Source: Hyphomicrobiales bacterium (GTDB taxonomy: Bacteria > Pseudomonadota > Alphaproteobacteria > Rhizobiales > Rhizobiaceae). Taken from it: 64,000 nt of DNA. The stretch lies in contig JAJFHU010000012.1 of assembly GCA_021775455.1 (NCBI GenBank), positions 1-64,000 on the forward strand. The letters run 5' to 3'. Under the pieces are notes generated by a model. The model was not told the DNA's origin. It worked only from the letters and a program-made list of their open reading frames with translations, and ran no database searches. Both the position numbers and the translations under genes were made by a program. This document shows positions 44,062 to 53,167 of the stretch, piece after piece (position 1 is the stretch's first letter; the number at the start of each line of letters is the position of its first letter).

Positions 44062-44922
44062 TCATCGCGCGCGACGTTTGACAACCAGAAAATTATGCAC
44101 GGGTGTAAAACCAGAAAACATCCATTCCGGTTTGTCTTGAACCCACATCTGGGTAGAGCGTCCTCCATCAAGGGCAATTGCAGAATCACAATCAAAGAAG
44201 CCCCCCACATTTTGCGAACGCATCAACCAACCGGCCTCATAAAGGCTCAGGCCGCCGCGGGTAATTGTTGTCAGAACTATTTCACCATCATCCCTGATGC
44301 ACAAAAGTGTTCTGTATTTCGTGTTGCCGCGATTGGTTCGCATTGCCCAACGTTTTCCCGGCTCTATCATCAGCGGCTTTGATTGGAGCACATCAAATGC
44401 TCCCTGTGGCGTTCCATCCGTAACCGGAATGAGGTCCGGTATCCCGTCCTTCAGGGTAATAAATCCGCCAGCATCCGTCCAACCTTTGGAATATCGTTTA
44501 CCGTTCAAACGAAGGTAACCAACCGGGGAAAGTTTTCCATCTTCTTCACCAATCGCAAAGAAACCGGCATTTACAGCCAGCACCGGGTTCAAACGCTCTC
44601 CAACACTGGTAATGCGTTCACCCTCTGGATTATTCTGCAATTCGACAGAAAAAGAAAAGCGTCCGGGATCAATCCCGAACGCCGTCATTATCAGGTTTGA
44701 GTCACCTGAAATCCGAAGAACCCGCAATCCAGGCTCCATTTCCTGCCAATCAGCGGCTTGCAGTGCTTTTAACGTCTTGGCCGATCTTGGCGGCACTTCG
44801 ACCGCCAGTGCCAGTAGTGGGCAAAACTGCACGCATACCACTGTTAGAATTGCCGCCAGAATCTTTTTCAGACTTGCCAAAACTTGGTTTCCAATTGATA
44901 TCAAATCGCTTCGCATTGCCAT
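44062..44922 (-). CDS. Phosphodiester glycosidase-family secreted protein
   Basis: The body has the phosphodiester glycosidase (NAGPA-like, DUF2233) pattern: NAGFFAIGEE, then SKGWTDAGGF, and DCDSAIALDGGRSTQMW near the end. A signal peptide is visible (KKILAAILTVVCVQFC to ALA). The start is uncertain: ATG 44922 or 44916 without a ribosome binding site, or TTG 44880 with GGAA eight bases upstream. In every case the start lies inside the upstream CHAP-like gene (overlap 131-173 bp). Probably removes sugar phosphodiester groups at the cell surface. Confidence 0.8.
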   Translation of the reverse strand: MAMRSDLISIGNQVLASLKKILAAILTVVCVQFCPLLALAVEVPPRSAKTLKALQAADWQEMEPGLRVLRISGDSNLIMTAFGIDPGRFSFSVELQNNPEGERITSVGERLNPVLAVNAGFFAIGEEDGKLSPVGYLRLNGKRYSKGWTDAGGFITLKDGIPDLIPVTDGTPQGAFDVLQSKPLMIEPGKRWAMRTNRGNTKYRTLLCIRDDGEIVLTTITRGGLSLYEAGWLMRSQNVGGFFDCDSAIALDGGRSTQMWVQDKPEWMFSGFTPVHNFLVVKRRAR

Positions 44923-45454
44923 TTGATTGAGCTTTATCACGACTGCGCTGTCCGGCAATCGGGAATTTGGCTGATCCGCCACGGCGAATTGCACGAATGT
45001 TCGCAGCACGATAACCAGAAACCTTGACCTGGTTTGACTGGTTGCCACCAAGCAAATTCACCTTGTTTCCATCATGACCGGCAAAAAACCCGACATGGTG
45101 ACCATACTTGGTTCGCACCACAACCACGTCTCCACGACGGGCTTGATTTAGCGAAACACTCTTGCCCCATTTGCCCCAACTGGTTGCTTTCATGTATCCG
45201 GTCGGAGGAGTACCGCCACCTCGTTTTACAACAGCGCCCGCAAAGGCACCGCACCAAGGTGTGCGTCGCGGATTGACGCCCACATGGCGCTGCAGTTTTC
45301 CAGTGTGTTTGCGCTCATGAAGACCAACGTATGATTTTGCAATCGAATATACGCCCGCATTTGCGTTGGATATGGGGAGCGCCCCTAAACCGATTGCGGA
45401 TACCATTATCCCACACAAGAGTCCTTTTTTGACAAAATTGGTAACGTTTTTCAT
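44750..45454 (-). CDS. TIGR02594/NlpC-P60-like secreted peptidoglycan hydrolase
   Basis: About 234 residues from ATG 45454; the frame continues to 45511 but the signal peptide (MKNVTNFVKKGLLCG to NANA) fixes the start. Catalytic Cys in TPWCGAFAG and His in YGHHVGFFAG, then LLGGNQSNQV, as in TIGR02594 amidase-like proteins. The family would normally end near residue 160; a low-complexity tail of about 75 residues follows, and its DNA also codes the beginning of the next gene in another frame. Confidence 0.8.
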   Translation of the reverse strand: MKNVTNFVKKGLLCGIMVSAIGLGALPISNANAGVYSIAKSYVGLHERKHTGKLQRHVGVNPRRTPWCGAFAGAVVKRGGGTPPTGYMKATSWGKWGKSVSLNQARRGDVVVVRTKYGHHVGFFAGHDGNKVNLLGGNQSNQVKVSGYRAANIRAIRRGGSAKFPIAGQRSRDKAQSNGNAKRFDINWKPSFGKSEKDSGGNSNSGMRAVLPTTGTGGRSAAKIGQDVKSTASR

Positions 45455-45769
45455 GTTCCGTTTTCCTTTTAACGTTGTTGGAAAAAGAAAGTTCGGCAGC
45501 AATGCGCTCACACGCCCCTATGCCGAAAATTTACCGCAAAACACCACCCAACTGCCGATCCGATGGGATCGTCAGGTTCAAAATTCACGAATTTGGGCGG
45601 AGGGTTTTACGGTTTGGGAGGACTGTTCTTTCCTGTTTCCAATACGCACGCTTAAGCCAGTCTAATCCGACCTAATTGTGTTCCCGGCGTCACGCATTAT
45701 TACAAACACTTACCCCCGCTTGATCCTTATCATAGCGGGGGTAGATTTCTTCTGGTTTGAAAGATTTGC
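45455..45769. other. Gene-free stretch before the dehydrogenase gene end
   Basis: 315 bp. It contains the promoter of the hydrolase gene on the minus strand and, near its right end, the hairpin at 45713-45741. Nothing else is recognisable. Confidence 0.6.
45713..45741 (-). terminator. Hairpin downstream of dimethylglycine dehydrogenase-like gene
   Basis: CCCCCGCT (45713-45720) and AGCGGGGG (45734-45741) form a perfect 8-bp stem with a 13-base loop, 28 bp past the stop codon. The T-run is weak (TAAGTGTTTG). Confidence 0.55.
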
Positions 45770-48331
45770 TTACGATCTTGGTTTGATGTTTTCCGGATCA
45801 TAGAGTGGCTTGTAACCCACACCTTCAACCCGCACCGGGTACTTCTCATCAAAGTATTCGATTACCAATTCCTGACCTTCCCTGGCGTACTCGTAAGGAA
45901 GATAACCAAGAGCGATGTTCTTCCCGATCGTTGGCCCATACGCGATACTGGTCACGTAGGAACGACGTCCTTTGGAATCGATAAGCACTTCGCCACTGTC
46001 TTTGTCGACGACCGGACAATTTGCCAACGGATAGCGGGCAACGCCGTTCTTGTCCGTATTGTCAGTCATCACCATGGTGCAAAGATACGCCGGCTGATGC
46101 TCAAGTGCACGGGCAGCAAGATAAGCTTCCTTGCCTCGGAAATCTGCTTCCTTGACCTTTGGACGGGCAAGATCCGCTTCGAGCAGATTGTACTCGGTGA
46201 GGAGATCCGCGTTTTGCAAACGAAGGCTCTTTTCCAGGCGACGACTGTTTGCATAAGTTTCAACACCAACCGGAGTTACACCCTGTCCGTGCAGTGCATC
46301 CCAAAGCGCCAACCCGTCTTCAAATTTTACATGCAGTTCCCAGCCCTGCTCACCCACATATGAAATTCGGAATGCGGTAACCGGTGTTCCACCCACTGTA
46401 ATCTGCTTGATCGCAGCAAACGGGAAATTCTCGTGAGTGAGTTGATCCGGGTCATCAGCAACCGCCTGCAGTGTCTTGCGGGCATTTGGTCCCCATAGGC
46501 CAACGCAGCTAAAGTCGGTAGTGCGATCTTCAACCGTAACATCAAAGCCCTTGTCTTCAGCCATGCGCTTCAACCAGATGAAGTCGCGGTTACCAGAGTC
46601 ACCACCGTCAACAACCCGGTATCGGTCTTCCATGCGGATAACAGTCAGGTCGGCTCGAACACCCCCATTCTTGTCGAGGAAGTGCGTGTAAACACCTTTT
46701 CCCACTGGTGTATCGCCACCAACTTTTGCAACGCAAACATATTCCATCATTGCTTCATGGTCGGGACCAGACACATCATATATTGCAAAATGCGACAGGT
46801 TCACCATGCCTACATTTTCTGACATCTCCAGATGTTCAGCATTTGATACACGCCAGAAGTGACGGTTGTCCCATTCAGCTTCGCGGACAGGAACACGGTC
46901 ACCAAACTTTTCAAGCAAATGCTCATTGCTGGCGTAACCATGGGCACGTTCCCAGCCGGCAGCTTCCATAAAGTAGCCGCCAAGCGCCACTTCCCGTTCA
47001 TGGAATGGACTTTTGCGCAGCCCGCGAGCCGCCGTATAAGGTTCACGGTTATGCACTGCCGGATTGTAAATCTTGAACGCAGTCTCATAGCAGCGATCAT
47101 GGATGTACTGCTCTTCCTGCTGGAACGGGTAATACCGGGCGACATCAATCCCGTAATGGTCAAATTCGGTAACGCCATCGGTCATCCAGTCCGCAAGTAT
47201 CTTGCCGGTTCCGGGGCCATCTTTCACCCATACAGAAACCGCATACCAGAGGCCACGCACATTGGCAGATTCACCTATCGAAGGGCCGCCGTCGGCAGTT
47301 ACCTGCAACAAACCATTAAATGAATGGCGTTCGTCATATCCAAGCTCACCGAGAATCGGAACGAGTTCCATCGCCCGCTCAAGCGGGTCCAGAATTTGTT
47401 CCATTTCCAGATCGCGTTGGGATGGTGAAAGTCGGGCTTCTTCCTTTTCCAATATATCGCGCGGGTGGCACATGCGCGGATCTTTTTCTTCGTAGTACCC
47501 AAATTCTATCTGCCCACCTTCACTGGTTGCCGGATCGCCCGTATCACGCAGATATGCAGAGTTGCCCTGGTCACGAAGCAGCGGATATCCGATTTCCTTG
47601 CCAGTTCCCGCAAACTCATTGTAAGGGCCAAAGAATGTCAGCGGGTGATCAACGGGCATAACCGGCAAATCTTCACCTGCCATTCCTGCAATGAGGCGCC
47701 CCCATAATCCAGCACAAACTACGACGTGATCTGCCTTAATCGTTCCGCGGCTGGTTTCGACGCCTTTGATGCGACCATCCTCAATCACGAGACCTGTTGC
47801 AGGCGTATTTTGATAGCTGACCATCTTGCCGGAGGCTTCTGCCTGTTCGACTAGTTTGCCCACGACAGTCTGCGAACGGGGGATGACAAGACCGGCATCC
47901 GGGTCCCAAAGCGCACCCTGGATCACATCTTCTTCGAGCAGCGGGAATTTTTCCTTGGCTTCCTTCGCGCTGATCATGTGCGCATTGTTGCCGAAGGCGC
48001 GACCGGATGATACCCGGCGCTTCAACTCTTCCAGGCGGTCATCATCACCGACACGGGCAACTTCAAGACCACCGCATCGTGCGTAGTGACCCATCTTTTC
48101 GTAAAAATCCATGGAATACATGGTGGTATGACAAGTCATCTGGTCATGCACGGTCGCATAACAAAAGTCAGATGCGTGAGCTGTCGAACCGATATCAGTC
48201 GGAATTGCAGACTTGTCGATACCCACGATATCGTCCCAGCCTCGTTCAATCAGGTGATGTGCAACTGATGCACCCACTATGCCGCCAAGCCCGATGATGA
48301 CGACTTTTGCTTTTTCAGGAAACTTTGCCAT
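45770..48331 (-). CDS. Dimethylglycine/sarcosine dehydrogenase-like flavoprotein
   Basis: 853 residues. N-terminal FAD-binding Rossmann fold (VVIIGLGGIVGASVAHHL) and GSTAHASDF, where the His may carry the covalent flavin as in dimethylglycine dehydrogenase. The C-terminal half from about 430 is a GcvT-like folate domain (GVYTHFLDKNGGVRADLTV, later SYVGEQGWELHVKFED). This layout oxidises N-methyl groups and passes formaldehyde to tetrahydrofolate. Sarcosine from creatinase or dimethylglycine are likely substrates. GGAG precedes the start. Confidence 0.88.
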   Translation of the reverse strand: MAKFPEKAKVVIIGLGGIVGASVAHHLIERGWDDIVGIDKSAIPTDIGSTAHASDFCYATVHDQMTCHTTMYSMDFYEKMGHYARCGGLEVARVGDDDRLEELKRRVSSGRAFGNNAHMISAKEAKEKFPLLEEDVIQGALWDPDAGLVIPRSQTVVGKLVEQAEASGKMVSYQNTPATGLVIEDGRIKGVETSRGTIKADHVVVCAGLWGRLIAGMAGEDLPVMPVDHPLTFFGPYNEFAGTGKEIGYPLLRDQGNSAYLRDTGDPATSEGGQIEFGYYEEKDPRMCHPRDILEKEEARLSPSQRDLEMEQILDPLERAMELVPILGELGYDERHSFNGLLQVTADGGPSIGESANVRGLWYAVSVWVKDGPGTGKILADWMTDGVTEFDHYGIDVARYYPFQQEEQYIHDRCYETAFKIYNPAVHNREPYTAARGLRKSPFHEREVALGGYFMEAAGWERAHGYASNEHLLEKFGDRVPVREAEWDNRHFWRVSNAEHLEMSENVGMVNLSHFAIYDVSGPDHEAMMEYVCVAKVGGDTPVGKGVYTHFLDKNGGVRADLTVIRMEDRYRVVDGGDSGNRDFIWLKRMAEDKGFDVTVEDRTTDFSCVGLWGPNARKTLQAVADDPDQLTHENFPFAAIKQITVGGTPVTAFRISYVGEQGWELHVKFEDGLALWDALHGQGVTPVGVETYANSRRLEKSLRLQNADLLTEYNLLEADLARPKVKEADFRGKEAYLAARALEHQPAYLCTMVMTDNTDKNGVARYPLANCPVVDKDSGEVLIDSKGRRSYVTSIAYGPTIGKNIALGYLPYEYAREGQELVIEYFDEKYPVRVEGVGYKPLYDPENIKPRS

Positions 48332-48486
48332 TCATTTTCTCCACCAGCCGCATTTCGCCCGAAATGATAACGGGCTAAATGCTACATGCAAATTTCATTG
48401 AAAGTAACAGAACATTTATCAATGTCGTTCTGTTCCAAGTGCGACGGATTGGCGGCGGGAAAATAATGGTGGAAAGTTTTGAGGGT

Positions 48487-49587
48487 TTACCGACTTTTTG
48501 ATACCTGCAGGCAATTGTGGGCAATACCAAAAGTTATCTTGAACCCACCAATGAGCGCTATGAGATTGCCATGGCCCGGAACCGGGCCAAACCAGGGTTC
48601 AGTTCCCCGCCCTGCTAATGTATTTCTGGGGCGAACTCCTGCCCAACGCTCGATGATGGGAGCACCCACCAAAGATGGCACCAGTTCAAGTGCCTTGTGG
48701 TAGAAACCCATATCATCAGGATCAAATGCATCCGGCGAACCGTAGGAACCGTCCTGCCAATCCTTTACCGAAGTTGAACCGATTGCCACCCGATTACCCG
48801 CATGCGGCACAACATAGGTCCCGTCATTGTAAATAATAGGCATGCCATCATCGTGCTCCAGTTCAACCAGCACCGCCTGCCCTTTTACACCCCGCCCAAT
48901 TGGCGCGTTTTCATTCAATGGCCCCAGGTAGGGTTGCAACAGTGGATAGGCTTCCCAGCCATTGGCAACTGTTATCTTGCCCGCTTCCATAACTTCACCG
49001 TTTGAAAGCGTCAGACTATCCCTTTCTGGATGAAGACCGACAACCTCGGTGTCCTCTAAAATTGTTGCCCGACCGCTCACAAACGCCGCAAGTGCTGTCA
49101 GATACTTGCGCGGATCAACCCGCGCTGAAAGCGAGTCGTACTGCGCTCCATGGGTTGCAATTTCCGGATTGAGCCAAAGTGGATCCTTCCAGCATTCCAT
49201 GCACCGCAGTTTGTAGGGACTACCCCAATGCTCAGCGGCTCCCTTCATGCGTAACTCTACGTGAGTTTTCATCTTTTCATGGGTGAGCGGCATCAGCCGT
49301 CCGCACCGGCGAAAGCCGCAGTCCATACCAGTGTCTTTTTCAAGCAAATTGATCGCATCCTGAATTGTTGACAGCCCGTCCAGTTGCATCTGTTTTTTGG
49401 GGTTCCAGCTATCGGGCATATGGGGCATCAAGGCACCCAGAAATCCACCTGAAGCCCCCGCACCAACTTTTCGCTTCTCAACAACTACAACACGCTCACC
49501 TTGCAAAATTGCGTGGCGCGCAGCCCACAGGCCAAGAATTCCGGCACCAACTACAATACTATCTATGGGTTTTTCATATTGAATCAT
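48487..49587 (-). CDS. FAD-dependent oxidoreductase, candidate MnmC(o)
   Basis: 366 residues of the DAO family: IVVGAGILGLWAARHAILQG and EKRKVGAGASGG at the start, RWAGVRPRNTLAGRG near the end. It is divergent from, and only 42 bp away from, an MnmD-type methyltransferase. In E. coli both activities are fused in MnmC, which finishes mnm5s2U34 of tRNA, so this may be the oxidase half. A sarcosine/glycine oxidase role is the alternative, given the dehydrogenase gene downstream. Confidence 0.8.
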   Translation of the reverse strand: MIQYEKPIDSIVVGAGILGLWAARHAILQGERVVVVEKRKVGAGASGGFLGALMPHMPDSWNPKKQMQLDGLSTIQDAINLLEKDTGMDCGFRRCGRLMPLTHEKMKTHVELRMKGAAEHWGSPYKLRCMECWKDPLWLNPEIATHGAQYDSLSARVDPRKYLTALAAFVSGRATILEDTEVVGLHPERDSLTLSNGEVMEAGKITVANGWEAYPLLQPYLGPLNENAPIGRGVKGQAVLVELEHDDGMPIIYNDGTYVVPHAGNRVAIGSTSVKDWQDGSYGSPDAFDPDDMGFYHKALELVPSLVGAPIIERWAGVRPRNTLAGRGTEPWFGPVPGHGNLIALIGGFKITFGIAHNCLQVSKSR

Positions 49588-49629
49588 TGTATGAAGTACC
49601 GGAATCCGTTTCTAACTAACTAGGCATAA

Positions 49630-50334
49630 ATGATTCAAAACAAAAGCAATTCTGAAAATGACCTGACATGGGACGAAATTGGTGTTCCAGCTTCTACGCG
49701 ATTTAATGACCCTTACTTTTCTCGCGATGACGGGCGAGCAGAGACTGAACACGTATTCATAAATGGCAACAGATTACCGAACCGGTGGCCCAAAATGTCT
49801 GTTTGTACGATAGCGGAACTGGGTTTTGGTACTGGACTTAATTTCCTTGAAACCGTGCGGCAATGGAATGAAATCAAACCCGATGGGGCACAGCTCAATT
49901 TCGTTTCATTTGAGCAATTCCCGATAAAAACAGATGATATGAGAAAAGCGCTGTCGCAGTGGCCGGAGTTGGATAAACTGGCTGCAAAGCTCGGCGAACT
50001 CTGGAAGCTTGAATTTGAGATTCTGGAAGAAGAATTCAGCGCCGATATTCGCCTCGTCGTTTTCATGAGTGATGCCAATGTGCGATTGCCACAACTAGAG
50101 CTTGCTGCAGACGCCTGGTACCTGGACGGCTTTGCACCCTCGCGAAATCCAGAACTTTGGAACGAGGAATTAATCCGCACTGTATTCGAGAAGACCGCAC
50201 CCGGTGGGACGTTTGCAACGTATTCTTGTGCCGGTTTTGTACGTCGCAATTTGCTGAATGCCGGATTCACCGTAGAAAAGCAGCACGGCTTTGGCGCCAA
50301 ACGCGAAATGCTGAGTGGCCAAAAAGCGCCATAA
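49630..50334 (+). CDS. mnmD: tRNA 5-methylaminomethyl-2-thiouridine methyltransferase MnmD
   Basis: 234 residues. The SAM site IAELGFGTGLNFLE and the tRNA-modification signature WYLDGFAPSRNPELW identify the Methyltransf_30 domain of MnmC as a free protein. Methylates nm5s2U34 in the wobble position. Divergent from the FAD oxidoreductase gene. Confidence 0.9.
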   Translation: MIQNKSNSENDLTWDEIGVPASTRFNDPYFSRDDGRAETEHVFINGNRLPNRWPKMSVCTIAELGFGTGLNFLETVRQWNEIKPDGAQLNFVSFEQFPIKTDDMRKALSQWPELDKLAAKLGELWKLEFEILEEEFSADIRLVVFMSDANVRLPQLELAADAWYLDGFAPSRNPELWNEELIRTVFEKTAPGGTFATYSCAGFVRRNLLNAGFTVEKQHGFGAKREMLSGQKAP

Positions 50335-50405
50335 AATGTCAAAATGTCATTGGACAAATTGCGAAATCAGGAGCAGATTTTAAGAACCAACGTGAAAGGT
50401 TCGAC

Positions 50406-51782
50406 ATGAACAAGGTCGAGGTTACCAATTCGGCGAGCAGGTCTGATACCAGAACAAACTTCGCCAATTTTCTGTTCAATACCAAGCCTGGCGACTTTCC
50501 TGAAAAAACCGTAACCACTGCAAAAGAACTGATTCTCGATTTGATTTGTGTTGCCGCAGCAGGCAGCCAAACTCCGCTTTCAAATATAATCACCAGCCAC
50601 GCAACAAATCACTTTGGCTCGGCAAACATGCCGGTCCCAATCCTGTTTGATGGACGCCCAGCAAGCCCAATTGGTGCCGCACTTGCTGGCGGGATGATGA
50701 TCGACAGTGTGGATGGCCACGATGGGTACAAGCCTGCAAAGGGTCATGTAGGTTGTGCGCTGTTGCCATCGGTTCTCGCCTTTGCGCAAAACGCGAAACT
50801 TGAAGATGGTGCGGAATTCATCCACCAGATTATTCAGGGTTACGAAATTGGTTCGCGTGCGGCTGTCGCGCTCCATGCCTCGGTTGCAGATTATCATACG
50901 TCTGGTGCATGGATGGCCGTAACCTGCGCAGCACTTGGCACTCGAGCATTGAAAATGACTGAAGCACAAATGCGCGAAGCTATCGGCATTGCTGAATATC
51001 ACGGACCACGCAGTCAAATGATGCGGGCCATTGATCATCCGACCATGGTCAAGGATGGATCTGGATGGGGTGCAATGGCGGGGACTTCCGCCGTATACTT
51101 GGCTCGCTCAGGCTTTACCGGAGCTCCTGCAATTTCAGTTGAAGGCGACGATGTCGCGCCATACTGGATCGATCTTGGCGAGCGCTGGTTAACTTGCGAA
51201 CAATACATCAAGCCTTATCCGGTTTGCCGTTGGGCGCAACCGCCAGTAGAAGCCGCCAGGCATCTTGTCGAAAAACACCAGATTACTGTTTCTGAAATTG
51301 CCCAGGTTGAATGTACGAGTTTTCACGAGGCAATCCGATTGGCAACATCACGTCCACAGAATACTGAGCAGGCGCAATATTCGCTTCCGTTTCCCGTTGC
51401 TGCGATGATTGTCAAGGGCAAACTCACCCCGGAAGAAATTACTGGTGAATGCCTTGGCGACCCTGAAATTCTAAGACTTTCAACCGGTATGAAGCTCGCA
51501 GAAGCTGATGAATTCAACAACAGATTCCCGCAAGATCGCATTGCATCTGTAGCAATTACTCTCAAAGATGGAACGCGGCTGGAATCTGGACTGTTTGAAG
51601 CTCCGGGCGATCCGGAGCATCCATTTCCAGGTTCAAAGATGCGAGAAAAATACCATGCCTTCGCCGACCCGGTGTTGGGTACTGACCGCTCCAGTGCAAT
51701 TGCTGATGCTGTTGATAACTTGGAAGACGCAGGTCAGATTGAAAAACTCTTTTCACTGCTGTCAAAATCGCCTGAAAAGTAA
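50406..51782 (+). CDS. MmgE/PrpD-family protein
   Basis: 458 residues from ATG 50406 (GAAAGG six bases upstream); the frame upstream overlaps mnmD and is not used. The MmgE/PrpD fold is seen in VDGHDGYKPAKGHVGCALLP, SGAWMAVTCAALG and YPVCRWAQPPVEA. Relatives include 2-methylcitrate dehydratase, but this branch has diverse or unknown substrates. It begins 71 bp after mnmD. Confidence 0.85.
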   Translation: MNKVEVTNSASRSDTRTNFANFLFNTKPGDFPEKTVTTAKELILDLICVAAAGSQTPLSNIITSHATNHFGSANMPVPILFDGRPASPIGAALAGGMMIDSVDGHDGYKPAKGHVGCALLPSVLAFAQNAKLEDGAEFIHQIIQGYEIGSRAAVALHASVADYHTSGAWMAVTCAALGTRALKMTEAQMREAIGIAEYHGPRSQMMRAIDHPTMVKDGSGWGAMAGTSAVYLARSGFTGAPAISVEGDDVAPYWIDLGERWLTCEQYIKPYPVCRWAQPPVEAARHLVEKHQITVSEIAQVECTSFHEAIRLATSRPQNTEQAQYSLPFPVAAMIVKGKLTPEEITGECLGDPEILRLSTGMKLAEADEFNNRFPQDRIASVAITLKDGTRLESGLFEAPGDPEHPFPGSKMREKYHAFADPVLGTDRSSAIADAVDNLEDAGQIEKLFSLLSKSPEK

Positions 51783-51890
51783 GCTGGAAAGCGGATTTGG
51801 GTAATAATTCTGCGTGGCGCAGATTGGGCATGTTTTTTTGCGAAAACAACCATAAAACGGTAAGTTTCCGGCTTCGTCTTCCGGTTTCGT

Positions 51891-51908
51891 CGCGACATTG
51901 ATGTCGCG
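51891..51908. promoter_or_regulatory. Palindrome upstream of second Rieske gene
   Basis: CGCGACAT-TG-ATGTCGCG, perfect 8-bp arms, about 92 bp before the Rieske oxygenase start. Could be an operator or hairpin. Confidence 0.45.
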
Positions 51909-52000
51909 TGCAGAACTTTAGTGCGTTCTTTCCATCTGACATTCTTTGGCAAATGCCCAAATGGGTTTATGATATTACATCTTGCAATATGGAGAGTGCC

Positions 52001-53155
52001 ATGAACGTGCCTTTTCAAAAAGAACTTGAAAACGCATCCTCACCGATAAACACAGCAACCGGTATCCCGAATTGGTTTTACATTTCTGAGGATGCTCTCG
52101 AAGCGGAAAAAAAGAAGCTCTTCTCCGAAAACTGGGCGGGCCTTGGATTTGCAAAGGATGTTCCAGAGCCTGGAGACGTCAAACCGGTTTCATTCCTTGG
52201 TGACCCATATGCAATTGTTCATGGCAAAGACGGCGTTATCCGTGTGTTTCACAATGCTTGCCGTCACCGTGGTGTTCGACTGGTTCGAGAAGCTGGAAAA
52301 ACAACCGGCCTGTTGCGGTGTCCCTATCATGCCTGGTGTTACTCAACCGAGGGTAAGTTGAAACAAACTCCGCACATCGGTGGCCCTGGCATCCACGAAC
52401 ACAAGGATATTGATAAATCCAAGCTTGGATTGATTGAGGTGAGAAGCCATGTCTTTCGCGACGTGGTGTTCATCAACCTGTCTGGCGATGCCAAGCCGTT
52501 CGAAGAGATGTTTGCTTCGGTCATCGAGCGTTGGAAAGAATTCAATCAGCCGCTCCATCACGGTGGCGAGGGTTCTTCATTCAAACTGGAAGTCAAAACC
52601 AACTGGAAGTTGGCTATGGAGAACTTCTGTGAAGCTTACCACCTGCCGTTTGTGCATCCTGGCCTGAATGAAGTTTCAAAACTCGAAGACCACGAAAACA
52701 TTCTGAGCAAAGATACCTGGTCAGGCCAGCTCACCAAAGCATTTCGAATGTTCACTGATGACGACGGCAGGACTTTCGACAGTTTCAAGGATCTATCAAG
52801 CCGCTGGGACAGCGAGGCTGAATACATTGCTTTTTATCCCAACGTACAGCTAGGCGTTCACAAGGATCACGCATTTGCCCTGATCATTGAGCCACAGACT
52901 GCTGGACAGGCCCTCGAACATGTGGAGATTTACTATTCTTCCACGGAGATGGTGAACGAAGACTGGAAACCAATGCGTGATTCACTGGCGGATTTTTGGA
53001 AATCCGTCTTCATTGAAGATGTGAGCATTGTGGAAGCCATGCAAATGGGACGCCACGCTTCCGGCTTTGATGGCGGGCACTTTTCACCGGTCATGGACGA
53101 GGCAACCCACCACTTTCACGGTTGGGTCGCATCTCAACATTTAAATCTGAAATGA
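52001..53155 (+). CDS. Rieske non-haem iron oxygenase, alpha subunit type
   Basis: About 384 residues from ATG 52001, chosen because GGAGAG lies six bases upstream; the frame is open to 51908. Rieske ligands CRH and CPYH (about residues 85-110) and the catalytic motif NFCEAYHLPFVHP. Similar in layout to glycine betaine and carnitine oxygenases; it is a different branch from the gene at 1258. No reductase gene is adjacent. Confidence 0.87.
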   Translation: MNVPFQKELENASSPINTATGIPNWFYISEDALEAEKKKLFSENWAGLGFAKDVPEPGDVKPVSFLGDPYAIVHGKDGVIRVFHNACRHRGVRLVREAGKTTGLLRCPYHAWCYSTEGKLKQTPHIGGPGIHEHKDIDKSKLGLIEVRSHVFRDVVFINLSGDAKPFEEMFASVIERWKEFNQPLHHGGEGSSFKLEVKTNWKLAMENFCEAYHLPFVHPGLNEVSKLEDHENILSKDTWSGQLTKAFRMFTDDDGRTFDSFKDLSSRWDSEAEYIAFYPNVQLGVHKDHAFALIIEPQTAGQALEHVEIYYSSTEMVNEDWKPMRDSLADFWKSVFIEDVSIVEAMQMGRHASGFDGGHFSPVMDEATHHFHGWVASQHLNLK

Positions 53156-53167
53156 CTGCTTAATACG

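Noticed and set aside
50157-50405. Upstream extension of the PrpD-like gene into mnmD
   Set aside because: The extension overlaps the mnmD coding region out of frame, and ATG 50406 has a good ribosome binding site and the family's usual N-terminus.
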